64,000 nucleotides of DNA from Ceraceosorus guamensis (Eukaryota; Basidiomycota; Exobasidiomycetes; Ceraceosorales; Ceraceosoraceae). Shown piece by piece: positions 1 through 10,721 of this stretch. Position 1 is the first letter of the stretch. Every line of letters starts with the position of its first letter. Made by a program: the position numbers and the translations under genes. The stretch covers positions 132,635-196,634 of the forward strand of contig NW_020290031.1 of the NCBI RefSeq assembly GCF_003144195.1. Reading direction: 5' to 3'. The notes beneath the pieces were generated by a model, which was not told where the DNA came from, ran no database searches, and saw nothing but the letters and a program-made list of their open reading frames with translations.

Positions 1-1091
1 AGACGTCGCCACGACCAAACTTGGCCCGCCAAGCTCTTGGAGTGTCCCTCCACCTGCGCCACGCAGGAGACCTTGAGCATCTATCTCCCTTGCGCACAAA
101 CGCTGATCTGTGTGACTTGTTGCTCTCATCGTGATCGCTCGCGTCCTTCTTTGCACATCAAAGCGGGCCCAAGGTAAGCGCGGACCGAGATCGATACATC
201 ATAACAAGAGATGTGAGCCCACTTCTCACGCCGCCGGCCGTGCTTGGTCGCCCCCCTCCCGCGTCACTCGTGACTGTGATTGCTCAGGAGACGGTCCGCA
301 AGCTCCTTCTACCCAGGGTCTGCTAGGTTCACCAAACCCGCCTCTTCCTCGAGACTGTCATGACACCCTTTCACGTCGCTCTACGCCCGGGGGGATGAGC
401 TCGATCATCACGCTCTGCTGTTCCTCATCACTATGCGCACATAAGTACGCTGTACGTATGTGAGTTGAGCAACACGCGTCCTCATGATCTGATGAGTCTT
501 GTACGCTCACGCCTTGGACAAAAGCTTTGTATTTTCGATTTTGGGTGTTTGATGCTGTCGAACTGGCAACCGAGACAATCATCGTGTGCACTAGCTTCTC
601 CAGACATCAGTCAGTCACCCAGTGCAATCTGCAGATTAATTCGTACATGCTTTGTATCACGATTTATATATAGTAGCACGAGCGACAATCTGCGAAGATG
701 AATACCAATTCAAGAATGTGAATCGTGAATCACGTACGTCATGCTCACTTTGCAGGATACGGCCCAGAGGCGTGTGGACAAGCCAGTCTTGAATCAAGTG
801 GACGTCGGGCTCAACCCCTATATATACAGACAGCGTGTCCGGAGGCGAGAAGGTGAGGATCTTTTCGTAGGCAAAATGTCCCGAGTATCCTGGCTGCAAC
901 ACGTAGACATGTCGATCCCTTCACCCCGACACCTCGGCGTGGGGAGCCGAGTGAGCGCGCGCGGGTGTCTTTCATCGAGAGCGCCATTCATGCGTGCAGC
1001 ATGCGCGCGGCCGGCCGTATCGGCGGATTGAGGGCGAGGCGATGCGCGGTCTCAACGCTGTGCTCTCACGCAGTAGAAGAGTAGTAGTCAG

Positions 1092-1106
1092 TAACCCTAA
1101 CCCTAA
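1092..1106. repeat. Short interstitial telomere-type repeat
   Basis: The sequence TAACCCTAACCCTAA is just over two copies of the CCCTAA/TTAGGG unit used as telomere repeat by many fungi. Two units can arise by chance or mark an old healed break. There is no longer array, so this is not a chromosome end. Confidence 0.5.
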
Positions 1107-2984
1107 GTAGCTGGAGCATCATGCAGAAGCGCAACCCGACGGGTATACAGCATTCGCCGTCTCAGATCATTGTCAGGCCGTATCATCTCGTTCCTCATCT
1201 CAGACGAGCCAGCCAAACAAGCAGGAAAGAAGCTGGTGTTGTATGATCAAGCGTTCTGAGTGGTGCAGCGCTCGCACGCCGATGTGCCCTCATGCCTCCG
1301 TCACGACTCTCTCCTTGTCCCAGCTGTGAGCGCAATGTGCACGCATGCATAGTTGCAGTAGCGTACTTGCGCCCGCGTGGTTGTTGCATTGATGAGCTGC
1401 AGTGGAAGAGTCTTTCCAGAAAACAACTTGTGGCTTGTATACGCGGCCGGGCGCAGCGCGTTCTGCACGGTCCGTACATCAACTCAAGGCACGCAACTCG
1501 ATCTTGCGGTCTACAGCCTCAACATCCTCGATCGCGACTTGAGATCGCAACAAAGTTGCATGATAGTAGTCGTGAGTATCGATCAAGCCTCTTCATTCGT
1601 GACTGACATTCACGATTGATCGACTTCGTTCATATGCCACACTCGTCATGGCAGACGGTTCAAATTTGGAGACCATACGCATTCAGGTTTACGTTCTCAC
1701 CTGTCATGTGCATGCAGCAGGAACGATTCTTGAATTTCGGGGTTCGCATTTGCAGCTCCGCACGCCTTCGCGTTCCCAACGACCGTGGCTTGTGGGGTGG
1801 AGAGTGAGGTGACACATCCTAGCGCTCGTAGTGGATACGGACTGGGAGGGGCGGAGCCTGCCCAGCGGATGTCATCAAGCCCAACTTTGTGCTCAGAATC
1901 GCAGCAGACCTGCCAGATCGGATCCAAGCGGAGCGTACGACGCTCGGTGTCTTTGCCATAGCTGCTGCGCGTGCGCGAGCGATGGACACACCCAAGAGAC
2001 GTGTACTGAGCGCGCCGCAGCCAGACAACAACCACGAACGTCTTGCGCTCGGTTTGGCTTCGAGTCCGCGGCAGGTCTCTGCGCAAATTCATTCAAGCAG
2101 TTATATGAAGCTGTTGAGAAAAGCTTTAGGAGATCGCGGCCTTTCTGGTGGAGCAGACAACAATTACTGCGGGCAAAGATTGACGCCCTATATTCGGTTC
2201 GCAAGTCGTGCACGTCAGCATGCCGCAGTCTGCTCTAAAGCACGCAGTCATCGACGGAATTCCAAGCCATGATGGAAATTTGGGCTCGAGGTGAGGCCTT
2301 CTTCCACTCTACGACACAATCCTTGAATGTGGATATCTTGGTGACATGCAAAAGGGCCCGAGTCTGCTGATGAGCTCCGCTCCTCGTTCACATTCAGATT
2401 GTGATTGCCGCGACCTCTCATGCTGGCTCCTATGCGCTTGCTCCCCTGACCCTCCTTCAAACCCAGCTGCGACTCACAGCAGCGCACCCTCACACTATTC
2501 TACTATACTCGAGTCTGACTGAAGCACCTCACGACATCACGAATCAAGACTCGCATCCTAACGGTCTGGACACACGCTTAAAGTGCGGCCCAACGCACGC
2601 CTACGCCGCGCAGGACACCACTCAGAGCTGAAGCATTTCTGCAGATGCTCTCGCGTCTGGATGCTCACAGTTAACTGCTGACCGCGCGTCCCTCGATCGT
2701 CGTTCATGCAGCTTTGACGCATGGTCTCAGCCCACGGTGCTTGGTCCCTCTTCCTCCTGCATCAGCTGCTGGCGCCGACTCGCCGGTGTGAGAGCTGCGC
2801 ACATCACTTATTGCAGGGCCTCTCGCTCTCTTCTTGTGCGTGACTGCACCTCGAGGGACACTGCCGCACTGCGCTGCCGCTCCAGCCTAGGGGACACCGG
2901 CTGCTCAACCCCTCAGCAGCTCTCGAGATTCGCTTCGCTGCGTTTTGCAGACACACAACTCAGGCTCAAAGAACCTGATCGTCT

Positions 2985-3160
2985 TTGCCGACTCTTCTCT
3001 TTCCACTCCATCGTTCTCTTGTTTCGGCACGTCTCTCTCCAGCTTCCGCTCTTCATTCGTTTCGTCGGCTCGTTCGCTCTTCCATCTCCACATCTGCGGT
3101 GCTCACTCCCAAGAACAGCATCCGCTACACCCACCATTCTCTCCTTTCTGAGTGGAGCCG
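2985..3160 (+). promoter_or_regulatory. Pyrimidine-rich promoter/leader tract
   Basis: The + strand is dominated by runs of TCT, CTC and TTC for about 175 bases, ending some 300 bases before the mucin start codon. C/T-rich tracts just upstream of the transcription start are a common fungal promoter feature. No TATA box or factor site is claimed. The role is inferred from composition and position only. Confidence 0.3.
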
Positions 3161-3474
3161 ACCTACAGGACGAAAGAGCCGAAGCACGTCTCGAATCTCA
3201 TATCATTATCACCTGCACTTCGACTCTTCCGTCACATTTTCTCTTTCGCTCTCGTCGTGCTTCTGTTCCGGGAAGCTCGCATTTCACATTACTCGCCATA
3301 GAGTGCCTCGGCAGCAGTCGTTACCGGCGCTGTCATAGCTAGCTGGACTGGCTACTCGTCCTTTTCGAAGACCACGGACTGGCGTTGCAAAGTCTGCCCT
3401 GCGCTAGCATACAGGCCACGTTTTTGCAGCAGGCCTAGCATCGCGGCAAAACCCGCTACTCTTCGTTCGTCGCC

Positions 3475-6442
3475 ATGCGAGTCAGCGCTGCGTACATCCT
3501 GCTTGCGCTCTCGAGCGCAGGCCTGGTAGCGGGCAATTTGAGTGGCCTTGAGCACAAGCAGAGAGCAAGGTCGTTCGGCCGCGAGCTGAGGCGTGCCGAT
3601 GGCGGATCTGCGCCGCTGCGGGCCGCCGAACGCGCTCCTCTCGCGGACCTTTTCAGCGACGATGACGATTCTGACTCCAAGGACGACAAGAAGGACTCCT
3701 TCTTGAACACGGTACTCGGCGGCGATGACTCGAATGACTCCAGCAGCAGCGAGACCACCAGCACCAGCTCCACGAACACAAAGTCCGCCTCCGACGACGA
3801 CACATCGAGCAGCAAAACTTCGACCAAGACCGACGATGGGAAGAGCTCGACCAAGACGTCGACTGACGATGACAACAAGCCCACTAGCACCAAGACGTCG
3901 TCGAACGACGGTAACAAGCAAGCGACCAAGACTAGCACGGACGACGAGCCCACTAGCACCAACAAGGGCCTCGTTGGTGACCTGGTCGATGGTGTCGATT
4001 CCATCCTGAACCCCGACGGCGACAAAGCGACGTCGACGACCAAGACCAGCGGTGGGCCCACGCCTGCTCCGACCGCCAACAAGACGAAAGGCGAGGATGA
4101 CGATGACTCGACCTCGTCAAAGAACAAGTCCTCGTCGAAGGACAACGAGGACGACGATGACGACACGAGCAGCAAGAATGGAGGTCTGCTCGATGGTCTC
4201 ACATCCGCTGTGGGCGGCGTTATTTCTGATGTTGGTGGTATCCTGACGGGCATCGGCTCCACAAAGACGTCTGACGGTGACGATGATAAGTCGACAAAGT
4301 CCAAGACGAAGACCGACGACGATGAGTCCACGACAACGTCAAAAGGCGGTTTGCTTGACCCTATCTTGACACCCATCATCGGAGGCGGAGACGACGATTC
4401 TAGCTCCAAGACAAAGACCAAGACGAAGACTGATGATGAGCCCACATCCACCAAGCCCGGCCTGCTGGACCCGATCGTGACCCCAATCTTCGGAGGCGGA
4501 GACGACGATTCTAGCTCCAAGACCAAGACGAAGACGAAGACGGATGATGAGCCCACATCCACCAAGGGTGGCCTGCTGGACCCGATCGTGACCCCAATCT
4601 TCGGAGGCGGAGACGACGATTCTAGCTCCAAGACCAAGACCAAGACGGATGATGAGCCCACAACCACCAAGACCGGCTTGTTGGATCCTATCCTGACTCC
4701 TATCTTCGACCCACCCACGGACAAGCCGACAAGCACCAAGACCAAGACGGGAACAAAGCCGACTGACACGAGTCAAAATGGCGATAGCGACGACAGCACT
4801 TCCAAGGACACGAATACAGGCAACAGCGGCACAAAGACCAAGACTGAGAACAACGGCCAGGCTACTCGAACCCAGGACGATTCTTCCGAGACTACACCTG
4901 TGGACAACAACGGTGCGGGTTCGACCTCGCAGTTCGAGGCTCCCAACACTCGACCCACTGCCACCCATTTGCTCACAGATCCTGAAGCCACTGCCACACG
5001 TACCGCAAGCGACAGCGATACTGATTCCAATGGCGGTAGTCGCTCTGGGCAGAGTGATTCGAGTACCGACACCGAAACGCAAACCACTGGTGGCTACTGG
5101 TACGCAGACAAGTCGTCACTCATTCTCCCTAGCGCAACGTCGAGCGGTGATAGCGATAACGACAAGCAGCACGACTCTACCAAGGTGGACGCACCCCAAG
5201 AGACCGCCGGTCAACAGTTCCCTGGCACCATCGTTCCCGCTGATGGTGCTCTCGTGCAGCCCACCGACACCACCAGTGTTGCCATCTTGTTGAAACCCAC
5301 CATGAAGTGGACGTGGCTCGCGTCGAACTCGGACACTACCGCCCAAGTGTTTGCCTTCTTGCCCGCCATCATTGCCCAGGTAAGTGTGATGGAGAACTTC
5401 ACTGTGCGCACGAATTGAAACTTACCAAGACACCTTGCCACCGCACCAGTCTGTCGGCTTGCAGCCCAATGACATCGTCACCGTGCGCTTGCAATCTTAC
5501 TACCCCACTGGCCAGACGAAGGAAAGCGATGCGCTCTCTCTGTACATGGCCTACGTTCCGTCTAAGAACACTGAGGATCTCGCCGCTGATGTGCGCAACA
5601 CATCATCAACCTTCTACACTGGACCAAAGGATAACGTTGCCAAGCAGCTCGCCGCCAACGTTGACCCCAACTTCAACATTCTCAGCGTCGTTGGTGGGCA
5701 GACTCGCGGGAGCAACGCTCAGCACGAGACTCAAGGAGACGACGACTCCAGCGCCACTCTGAGAAACGCTTTGATCGGTGTCGGCTCTGCACTCGTCGCG
5801 GTCATCGTCGGCTTCGTCGGCTGGCGCATCTGGCGAAAGCAGCGCAAGGCTGAACTCGCTGCCCGTCGTGCTGCCGCTCGTCCTGGACGCCGCGGCACCA
5901 TCCGAAGCTTTGGTGCCGGACCGCTTCGCGAGACTTGGGCGCCGTCTATTGCAGAGCAAGAGCGTGTGTTGCACGGTCAGCAGCTCACTCAAACCTGGGA
6001 GAACTCGGATGAGATGCACGAGCAGGATGACGGTCCCCTGAGACGCTCCATCATCCAACCTGGAAGTGCTGGTCTCGAGACTGGATGGGGTGATCCATTC
6101 GTCGATCAGTGGGCTGTCGGCAATCGTTCGAGTGTCATGACCGAACGATCAGGCGGCAGCGGCGGACTGCTCAGTCGTGCTAGCGGTCTGACTGAGGCTC
6201 AGCGAATTCAGCAGGACTACATTGATGGACACGAGGATGGTGTCACTCCTTTGAGCCCCACTAGCGCTCTCGCTATGGGCGGGTCGTACAACGAGGAATA
6301 TCAAATCCCTCAGCAGTACACCAGCAGCCACGCATACGGACCGCGCGCAAGTGAGAATCAGCGACACCGCAAGCGCACGAGTCGCAGCTCCACCGCTTCC
6401 ATCTCCCGTCCGGAGCTGCAAAGCAACTCGATGCTTCTCTAG
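3475..6442 (+). CDS. MSB2: Msb2-type signalling mucin (cell-surface MAPK sensor)
   Basis: Two exons, 3475-5379 and 5450-6442, joined across a 70-nt GTAAGT...CAG intron in phase 0, give 965 residues. Residues 1-20 form a signal peptide. Residues of about 60-590 are Ser/Thr/Asp/Lys-rich and mucin-like, with three tandem ~37-residue units at 292-411. Residues of about 598-716 resemble the extracellular Hkr1/Msb2 homology domain (AQVFAFLPAII, then LYMAYVP, FYTG and VDPNFNILSV). One membrane helix lies at about 742-763, followed by a ~200-residue cytoplasmic tail ending SRPELQSNSMLL, which is loosely like the C-terminal NSLGW motif of ascomycete Msb2. Msb2 proteins act with Sho1 and Cdc42 upstream of the filamentation/appressorium MAPK cascade, and in smut fungi they sense plant surfaces. 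The start has a good context (GTCGCCATGC) and sits directly on the signal peptide. The family call rests on architecture and remembered motifs; a generic membrane mucin is the alternative. Confidence 0.75.
4348..4707 (+). repeat. Coding tandem repeat in the mucin domain
   Basis: Three near-identical in-frame units of 111, 111 and 105 nt (4348-4458, 4459-4569, 4570-4674) are followed by a partial fourth (4675-4707). Each unit begins GLLDPI(V/L)TPIFGGG, then an acidic Ser stretch, a variable number of Lys-Thr pairs and DDEPTSTK. The units differ by a few substitutions and by the loss of one KT pair in the third. Length change by slippage would keep the frame. Confidence 0.9.
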
Positions 6443-7196
6443 GTGCGCTCCGACTTCATATCGTTTCTTCTCCTTCCAATAGAAGCATCTCGGCAAGGCT
6501 GTCCCTTTGCAATATTTCCGGAAGCACATATAACAAAATTCTAGTCTTGTCCTTCGACCCTTCCAACGTCAAGTCGTTTCAGCCACGCGCCGTTAACCTG
6601 TGGCAGCGGGCACTCACACTCCTTTCTGATCCGGGCGATGGGATCCACAACGATCTGAGCCCAAAGTCTTGCTCTCTCCCACGATTGCAGAAGCTCTCCA
6701 CCTCTGCCTTACCGTCACCGATCATTTCCCAGTCTTTTCGTCCCTGAAATGCAGCAGCAAAGCAGACAGATGCTGCGCACTATCGTGAACGTGCTCGTCT
6801 CACATCTCTCCTCGTACACAAGGGCCTGGCTGCCAGGTGTACGAGTGACGATGTGAGCAAGGACGTTTTGGCTCCATCTGGAGCTCACAGGATACCCAAA
6901 AAGTCGCGAGCCTCAGTCATCTATCTGCCTTATAGTGTACACACTAGCTCTCGCAGCTTGCAATCAGACCCTCTTTGTCTTCATTTGCGAGCGACCGATG
7001 CGTGCGATCGTGTGAAGAGGGGACGTGAAATGGTGACAACGTGTGCGTCGAGTGCATAAAGACTGGAAAGTCTTGTCGTCGGAGCCGCGAAGGCTAAGCT
7101 TGGCTTGCGCTGTTACCACTTGTTGAACTCATGACGCAGCTCACATCGCTGGAGGGAAGTACGGCGGTCCAAATGGTTGAGGTGCCGAGACGGCTC
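6443..7196. other. Convergent intergenic region
   Basis: This is the shared 3' region of the mucin gene (+) and the WW-domain gene (-). I see no gene, RNA or repeat here. The terminators of both genes should lie in it, but no clear AATAAA signal stands out. Confidence 0.5.
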
Positions 7197-10100
7197 TCAT
7201 TTGCGATGCCGAAAGCGGAAAGGGCATCGGTGGTGCCCCATACGAAGGGGCGTCTCCGAGGTAGACCCCTTCCAAGGCTTCGGTCGAGTGCGAGGCACGA
7301 CTGTGATATGAGCAGGGCAAGTTTGTGGAGCGGTGTGGTGAGTGACCTGCAAGTAAGACTCTAGGTTTTCCACGATCGACGCACATTGCCATATCCATGG
7401 AGAAGACGGCTTCAGGCAGACCGTATGGGGTAGGCGTGTTTGAACCCTTCGAGGGCAAATTCTAGCCGTATCAGTTTCGTTTCGTTTCATTTGCGCCAAT
7501 CTGGTTGCACAATGGCCCCTCACCCTCATCATATCCCTCGGTCTGACCGAGGCGCGAAACTTCCAGTCGAGCGAGAAGGATCGAGGAGACTTTGTACGCG
7601 GAGGCTTGTAGCCCACGTTGAGGCCCGCTTCGGCATCAGCGTCGTAGATGCGCGATAGCCAAGGGTTGCGCATCTGGTGGTCGAGGATATGCGGAGCAGC
7701 AGCTCCGGGTCTGTATCCACCGGGACCCGGAGCTCTCATCCAACCTTGTCTTGGTCGTCCCCAAATGTCCCAACCTCTGTGTGGACCTTCAAAAGCGTGC
7801 ATACCGATCGGCACAGCTGCTGCTCGCATAGCGTCATCTTCCCTCAACCTATCTCGAGCCCCCGCTACTCGCGCCAGCTCAGTCTCGGCCCTCATGACCG
7901 CCATCGGATCATCCCTCTTTGCAGCCTCGATCAACTTCAGTGGCGCTCGCCTCGCAGCTCTAAATATTTCTTGTGCGCGCCTAGCAGCTGCGTGTTCGCG
8001 GTCCAGCTCGCTGGCCACGACCCCTTTGTGACCTCGCCGACCGCTCTGGCTGTGCTCGTACATCTCAAATCGACGCGCCATGGAGCTTGCAATGAGGTGA
8101 TCCCGCCAATTCATCTGCGACCATCCCGATGGCGGTTGCGTGGCCCAGGCAGTTGAGTCTGAAGGCACTGCAGGCCGTCTAACGAGTCGAAGCGTGGGTT
8201 GCGTACTGTAACCATACTCTTGCATCAGTGCCCAAGCGCTACCATCCCGTGGGTCATGCCATGTGCTGGTTGGCGGTGTCGTCGAAAGATTGACAAAGTA
8301 GAATGCTTGATGTACCGCGTCAAATTCGACACTCCAGCCTGAGTGAGGAGGAAGACGGAGCTCAGCTATCTGCACACAGGACATGTGCCGTAACAGCTCA
8401 CCGGAGGGTAAATTCCCGCCGCCTTGCATAGCAAAGAGCTCAAGAGTCGATCTGCTCGGGACAAGGACGTGGGCTGGGGGCTGAACCGTCGCTGGAGCCG
8501 GTACGCTGGCCGCACTGAGGCTATTCACAGACTCTTGAACGCTCGGTTCGGACCTCGACTGCGCAGGCATGCCTTGCGAAGTACCCTCAGACGAGAGCGG
8601 CACCGCCGCAGGATACATTTGCGTCAAACCAGCATCGCTGGGGGGAAAACGTACCCCCAGGGGAGGCTCGCGCGGAGAAGAAGCTGCGGTCGCGATGTCT
8701 TCGATGCGAGGGGGAAATGCTGAAGATGGCTGAACAGCTGGAGATCTATGAGTCTCTGATTGGTGCAACTGGTGCGACTCGTATGGCTGATGGTCAGCAT
8801 TCAAGGCGGGAGCTACTTCTGCTGGCGGGCCCCAAGGTCCGTGCAGAACGCTGTCTCCTGCTTGGGGCCACTCATTGGGCCCAAGGTGCGGAGGCGCTGC
8901 GTGTGCCTGATGCTTGTAGGCTAGGGGCACAAGGTCGTGTGATGTGACATTCCTGGCCCACGAAGGCGCGGGCACGGTCGCACCGGGATGTGCGATTGCT
9001 TCTGGGTGATGCGTCGGAGGGACTGGCCACGGAAGGGATGGGTCCCATCCTCCCATGTCGGGACCGCCATCATCGCGGAGCGGCACAGAATTCGGAAGCC
9101 CCGCCGGCTCATGAAGCAGACCATGCCCAATGGCAGGCAAGTGCGTGTCTGCCGCCGCAGCGTCGCCAAAAATGCCTGACTGCATCGCAGGTGGTAGGAT
9201 GGATTCTGGCAGCTGGCGTGCAATGCCAGGTTCAGGTCCAGTGGTAGATTCAAACTCGCTCAAAGTCGTTGAAATATCTGAGCGAGTCCTCACGTATTCT
9301 TCCAGAACGCGTCTTGCTTCCAACTCAGCATCAGCCTTGATTCGCTCAAATTCCGCCTCAGTCATGCCTTCGGGACGAGGCACATTCTTGAAGTCTGCCG
9401 AGCGGCTCGATGAGCCATCGAAGGAGGAGGGGTAGGCTGTCGAAGGCGGAATACGTGCGGGTAGCGTGGATGGCGCAGGCGTACCAATTGGATCGGTAAT
9501 GGGCATACTTAGGCGGCGTATTGACAGAGGCTCTCCAACTCTGGACATTGGGACAATATTTGAAAGATTCCCGGGTGCGGGTGCGGGTGCGGGGAAGGGA
9601 GCTGGGTTTGGCACATGGACTAGCGGCGAAGGCGCAGAGGCAGAAGCTTCGGTGGCGTCGATGACCTTACCAGTAGGCACTGTAACCTGGGACGGTGTGG
9701 CAAGAGCCGCGCGAGCTGGTTCGCGAGGTCCGCTGGGACGGATGCGCTGTTGTGCTTCACCCTCAGACTTGTCAGAGGGTGCTGCTTCTTCGACGTACGC
9801 TTGACGGCTTGCGCCTCCACTGACAGCGCGCGAGACGGCGGCTCCCATTGCCATGTTCGCTGCGTGCGTGACTTGTTTCGCATCGATCTGTGTGTGAGGG
9901 AGATGTTTTATCGATGCGTCCGCGGAGTCGTTGCCTTCCCGGGCATGTCTTTCTTGCAGACCATTGGAGTGTGAAACGGCCTCTGGCGGTGCATCAAGAG
10001 CAGCTGTTGGGCTGTTTCTTAAAATGACGTTGGCTGGTATGGCGTGCTCCACAGGCGCTCTTGTGCTGACGTTCTGCATCGAAATCTTCTGAGATCCAGG

Positions 10101-10721
10101 CGCCGCCTGATCTTGAGCGAAGAGCTCAGACGAAGCGTAAGGCGGTGGACTCGCTTGACGATCACCAGCTGGCTCACTCGGTGGCCTAGCCTCGGTCCCC
10201 GAGCGCTGTGTAGGGAAGGACGAACTTGTCTGAGCGGCAGGCAGAAGTAGCGGTGAAGGGTGTAGAGAAAAAGCTCGCGCTTCAGGCTCTTTTCGTCGAT
10301 GATTGTCGATGGTGGACCAGCCTGGAGAGGGTGGACTGAATTCTCCAGCCTCGATGGGATTGAGAGCATGAGAGGGAGTGCGAGCCGTCTCCCACTCTGC
10401 ACCGACGGCTCTGCTTAGCAAGTAAGGCTCGCTGTCAGGAAGGGCCGCTGCGACTTCGTGCCAATCCGCATCTATGGGTGCCTGGTCTGTAGGTGGATGA
10501 TGATCGTGCTCGTGGCCAGGCATGGCTCCTGGCAGTGAGCTGCTAGTTCTAGGTGTCAGGAGCTCCTTGAACTTCGCATCTGGACCGTTAGAAGTAGGGC
10601 CGAAAGATGCTGAAGGAAGTTGGGGCACAGAATGCGGTTCCCGAGAGGAATCTGCACCAAAAGCATCGACGCCAGTCATGCTTTCCATCAGAGCCAGCAG
10701 CCCTCGCTGATCTGATGCCAT
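7197..10721 (-). CDS. Large WW-domain protein of unknown function
   Basis: One uninterrupted frame from an ATG at 10721 encodes up to 1174 residues. The first ~780 are low-complexity and Pro/Ser/Ala-rich. A WW domain lies at about residues 785-820 (GWSVEFDAVHQAFYFVN, then STWHDPRDG), with both tryptophans and the aromatic pair present. WW domains bind Pro-rich peptides. A basic, Arg/Ala-rich helical region follows at about residues 860-960 (RREHAAARRAQEIF-like composition), then a Gly/Pro/Trp segment (GWDIWGRPRQGW). The last ~100 residues, after GYKPPRTKSP, lose this character and look like read-through of an intron or 3' region, so the true stop may lie upstream near 7530-7640. Splicing factors such as Prp40 have paired WW domains with FF repeats; I see one WW and no FF repeats, so that identity is not supported. 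Confidence 0.7.
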   Translation of the reverse strand: MASDQRGLLALMESMTGVDAFGADSSREPHSVPQLPSASFGPTSNGPDAKFKELLTPRTSSSLPGAMPGHEHDHHPPTDQAPIDADWHEVAAALPDSEPYLLSRAVGAEWETARTPSHALNPIEAGEFSPPSPGWSTIDNHRRKEPEARAFSLHPSPLLLPAAQTSSSFPTQRSGTEARPPSEPAGDRQASPPPYASSELFAQDQAAPGSQKISMQNVSTRAPVEHAIPANVILRNSPTAALDAPPEAVSHSNGLQERHAREGNDSADASIKHLPHTQIDAKQVTHAANMAMGAAVSRAVSGGASRQAYVEEAAPSDKSEGEAQQRIRPSGPREPARAALATPSQVTVPTGKVIDATEASASAPSPLVHVPNPAPFPAPAPAPGNLSNIVPMSRVGEPLSIRRLSMPITDPIGTPAPSTLPARIPPSTAYPSSFDGSSSRSADFKNVPRPEGMTEAEFERIKADAELEARRVLEEYVRTRSDISTTLSEFESTTGPEPGIARQLPESILPPAMQSGIFGDAAAADTHLPAIGHGLLHEPAGLPNSVPLRDDGGPDMGGWDPSLPWPVPPTHHPEAIAHPGATVPAPSWARNVTSHDLVPLAYKHQAHAAPPHLGPNEWPQAGDSVLHGPWGPPAEVAPALNADHQPYESHQLHQSETHRSPAVQPSSAFPPRIEDIATAASSPREPPLGVRFPPSDAGLTQMYPAAVPLSSEGTSQGMPAQSRSEPSVQESVNSLSAASVPAPATVQPPAHVLVPSRSTLELFAMQGGGNLPSGELLRHMSCVQIAELRLPPHSGWSVEFDAVHQAFYFVNLSTTPPTSTWHDPRDGSAWALMQEYGYSTQPTLRLVRRPAVPSDSTAWATQPPSGWSQMNWRDHLIASSMARRFEMYEHSQSGRRGHKGVVASELDREHAAARRAQEIFRAARRAPLKLIEAAKRDDPMAVMRAETELARVAGARDRLREDDAMRAAAVPIGMHAFEGPHRGWDIWGRPRQGWMRAPGPGGYRPGAAAPHILDHQMRNPWLSRIYDADAEAGLNVGYKPPRTKSPRSFSLDWKFRASVRPRDMMRVRGHCATRLAQMKRNETDTARICPRRVQTRLPHTVCLKPSSPWIWQCASIVENLESYLQVTHHTAPQTCPAHITVVPRTRPKPWKGSTSETPLRMGHHRCPFRFRHRK
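9571..9595. repeat. GGGTGC hexanucleotide microsatellite inside WW gene
   Basis: About four copies of GGGTGC on the + strand encode an alternating Pro-Ala stretch on the coding (-) strand. It is in frame and in the disordered half of the protein. A similar tract lies in the SH3 gene at about 27548-27573. Confidence 0.6.

Larger units (their letters stand above)
1..3474. other. Intergenic region, no supported gene
   Basis: I found no reading frame with recognisable family motifs or a coherent exon chain. Open frames here are short and have shadow-like composition. The left part holds a two-unit telomere-type motif (1092-1106) and copies of the dispersed GTGAATC-type motif (716-734 and about 1594-1617). 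From about 2985 to 3160 the + strand becomes strongly C/T-rich, which is common in fungal promoters and leaders, so this part probably belongs to the promoter and 5' leader of the mucin gene at 3475. Confidence 0.6.

Noticed and set aside
2737-3342. 201-codon frame upstream of the mucin
   Set aside because: It covers the C/T-rich promoter tract and consists of Ser/Leu/Arg/Phe without any domain. There is no splice link to the mucin start.
4348-4707. Regular repeat resembling a CRISPR-like array
   Set aside because: The repeats are directly tandem, in frame and coding, in a eukaryotic gene; there are no unique spacers.
3456-4769. Long open frame (437 codons) antisense to the mucin gene
   Set aside because: It mirrors the repetitive GAC/AAG/ACC codons of the mucin on the other strand, giving Val/Leu/Ser repeats. 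There is no start context, no family motif, and the + strand gene is well supported.
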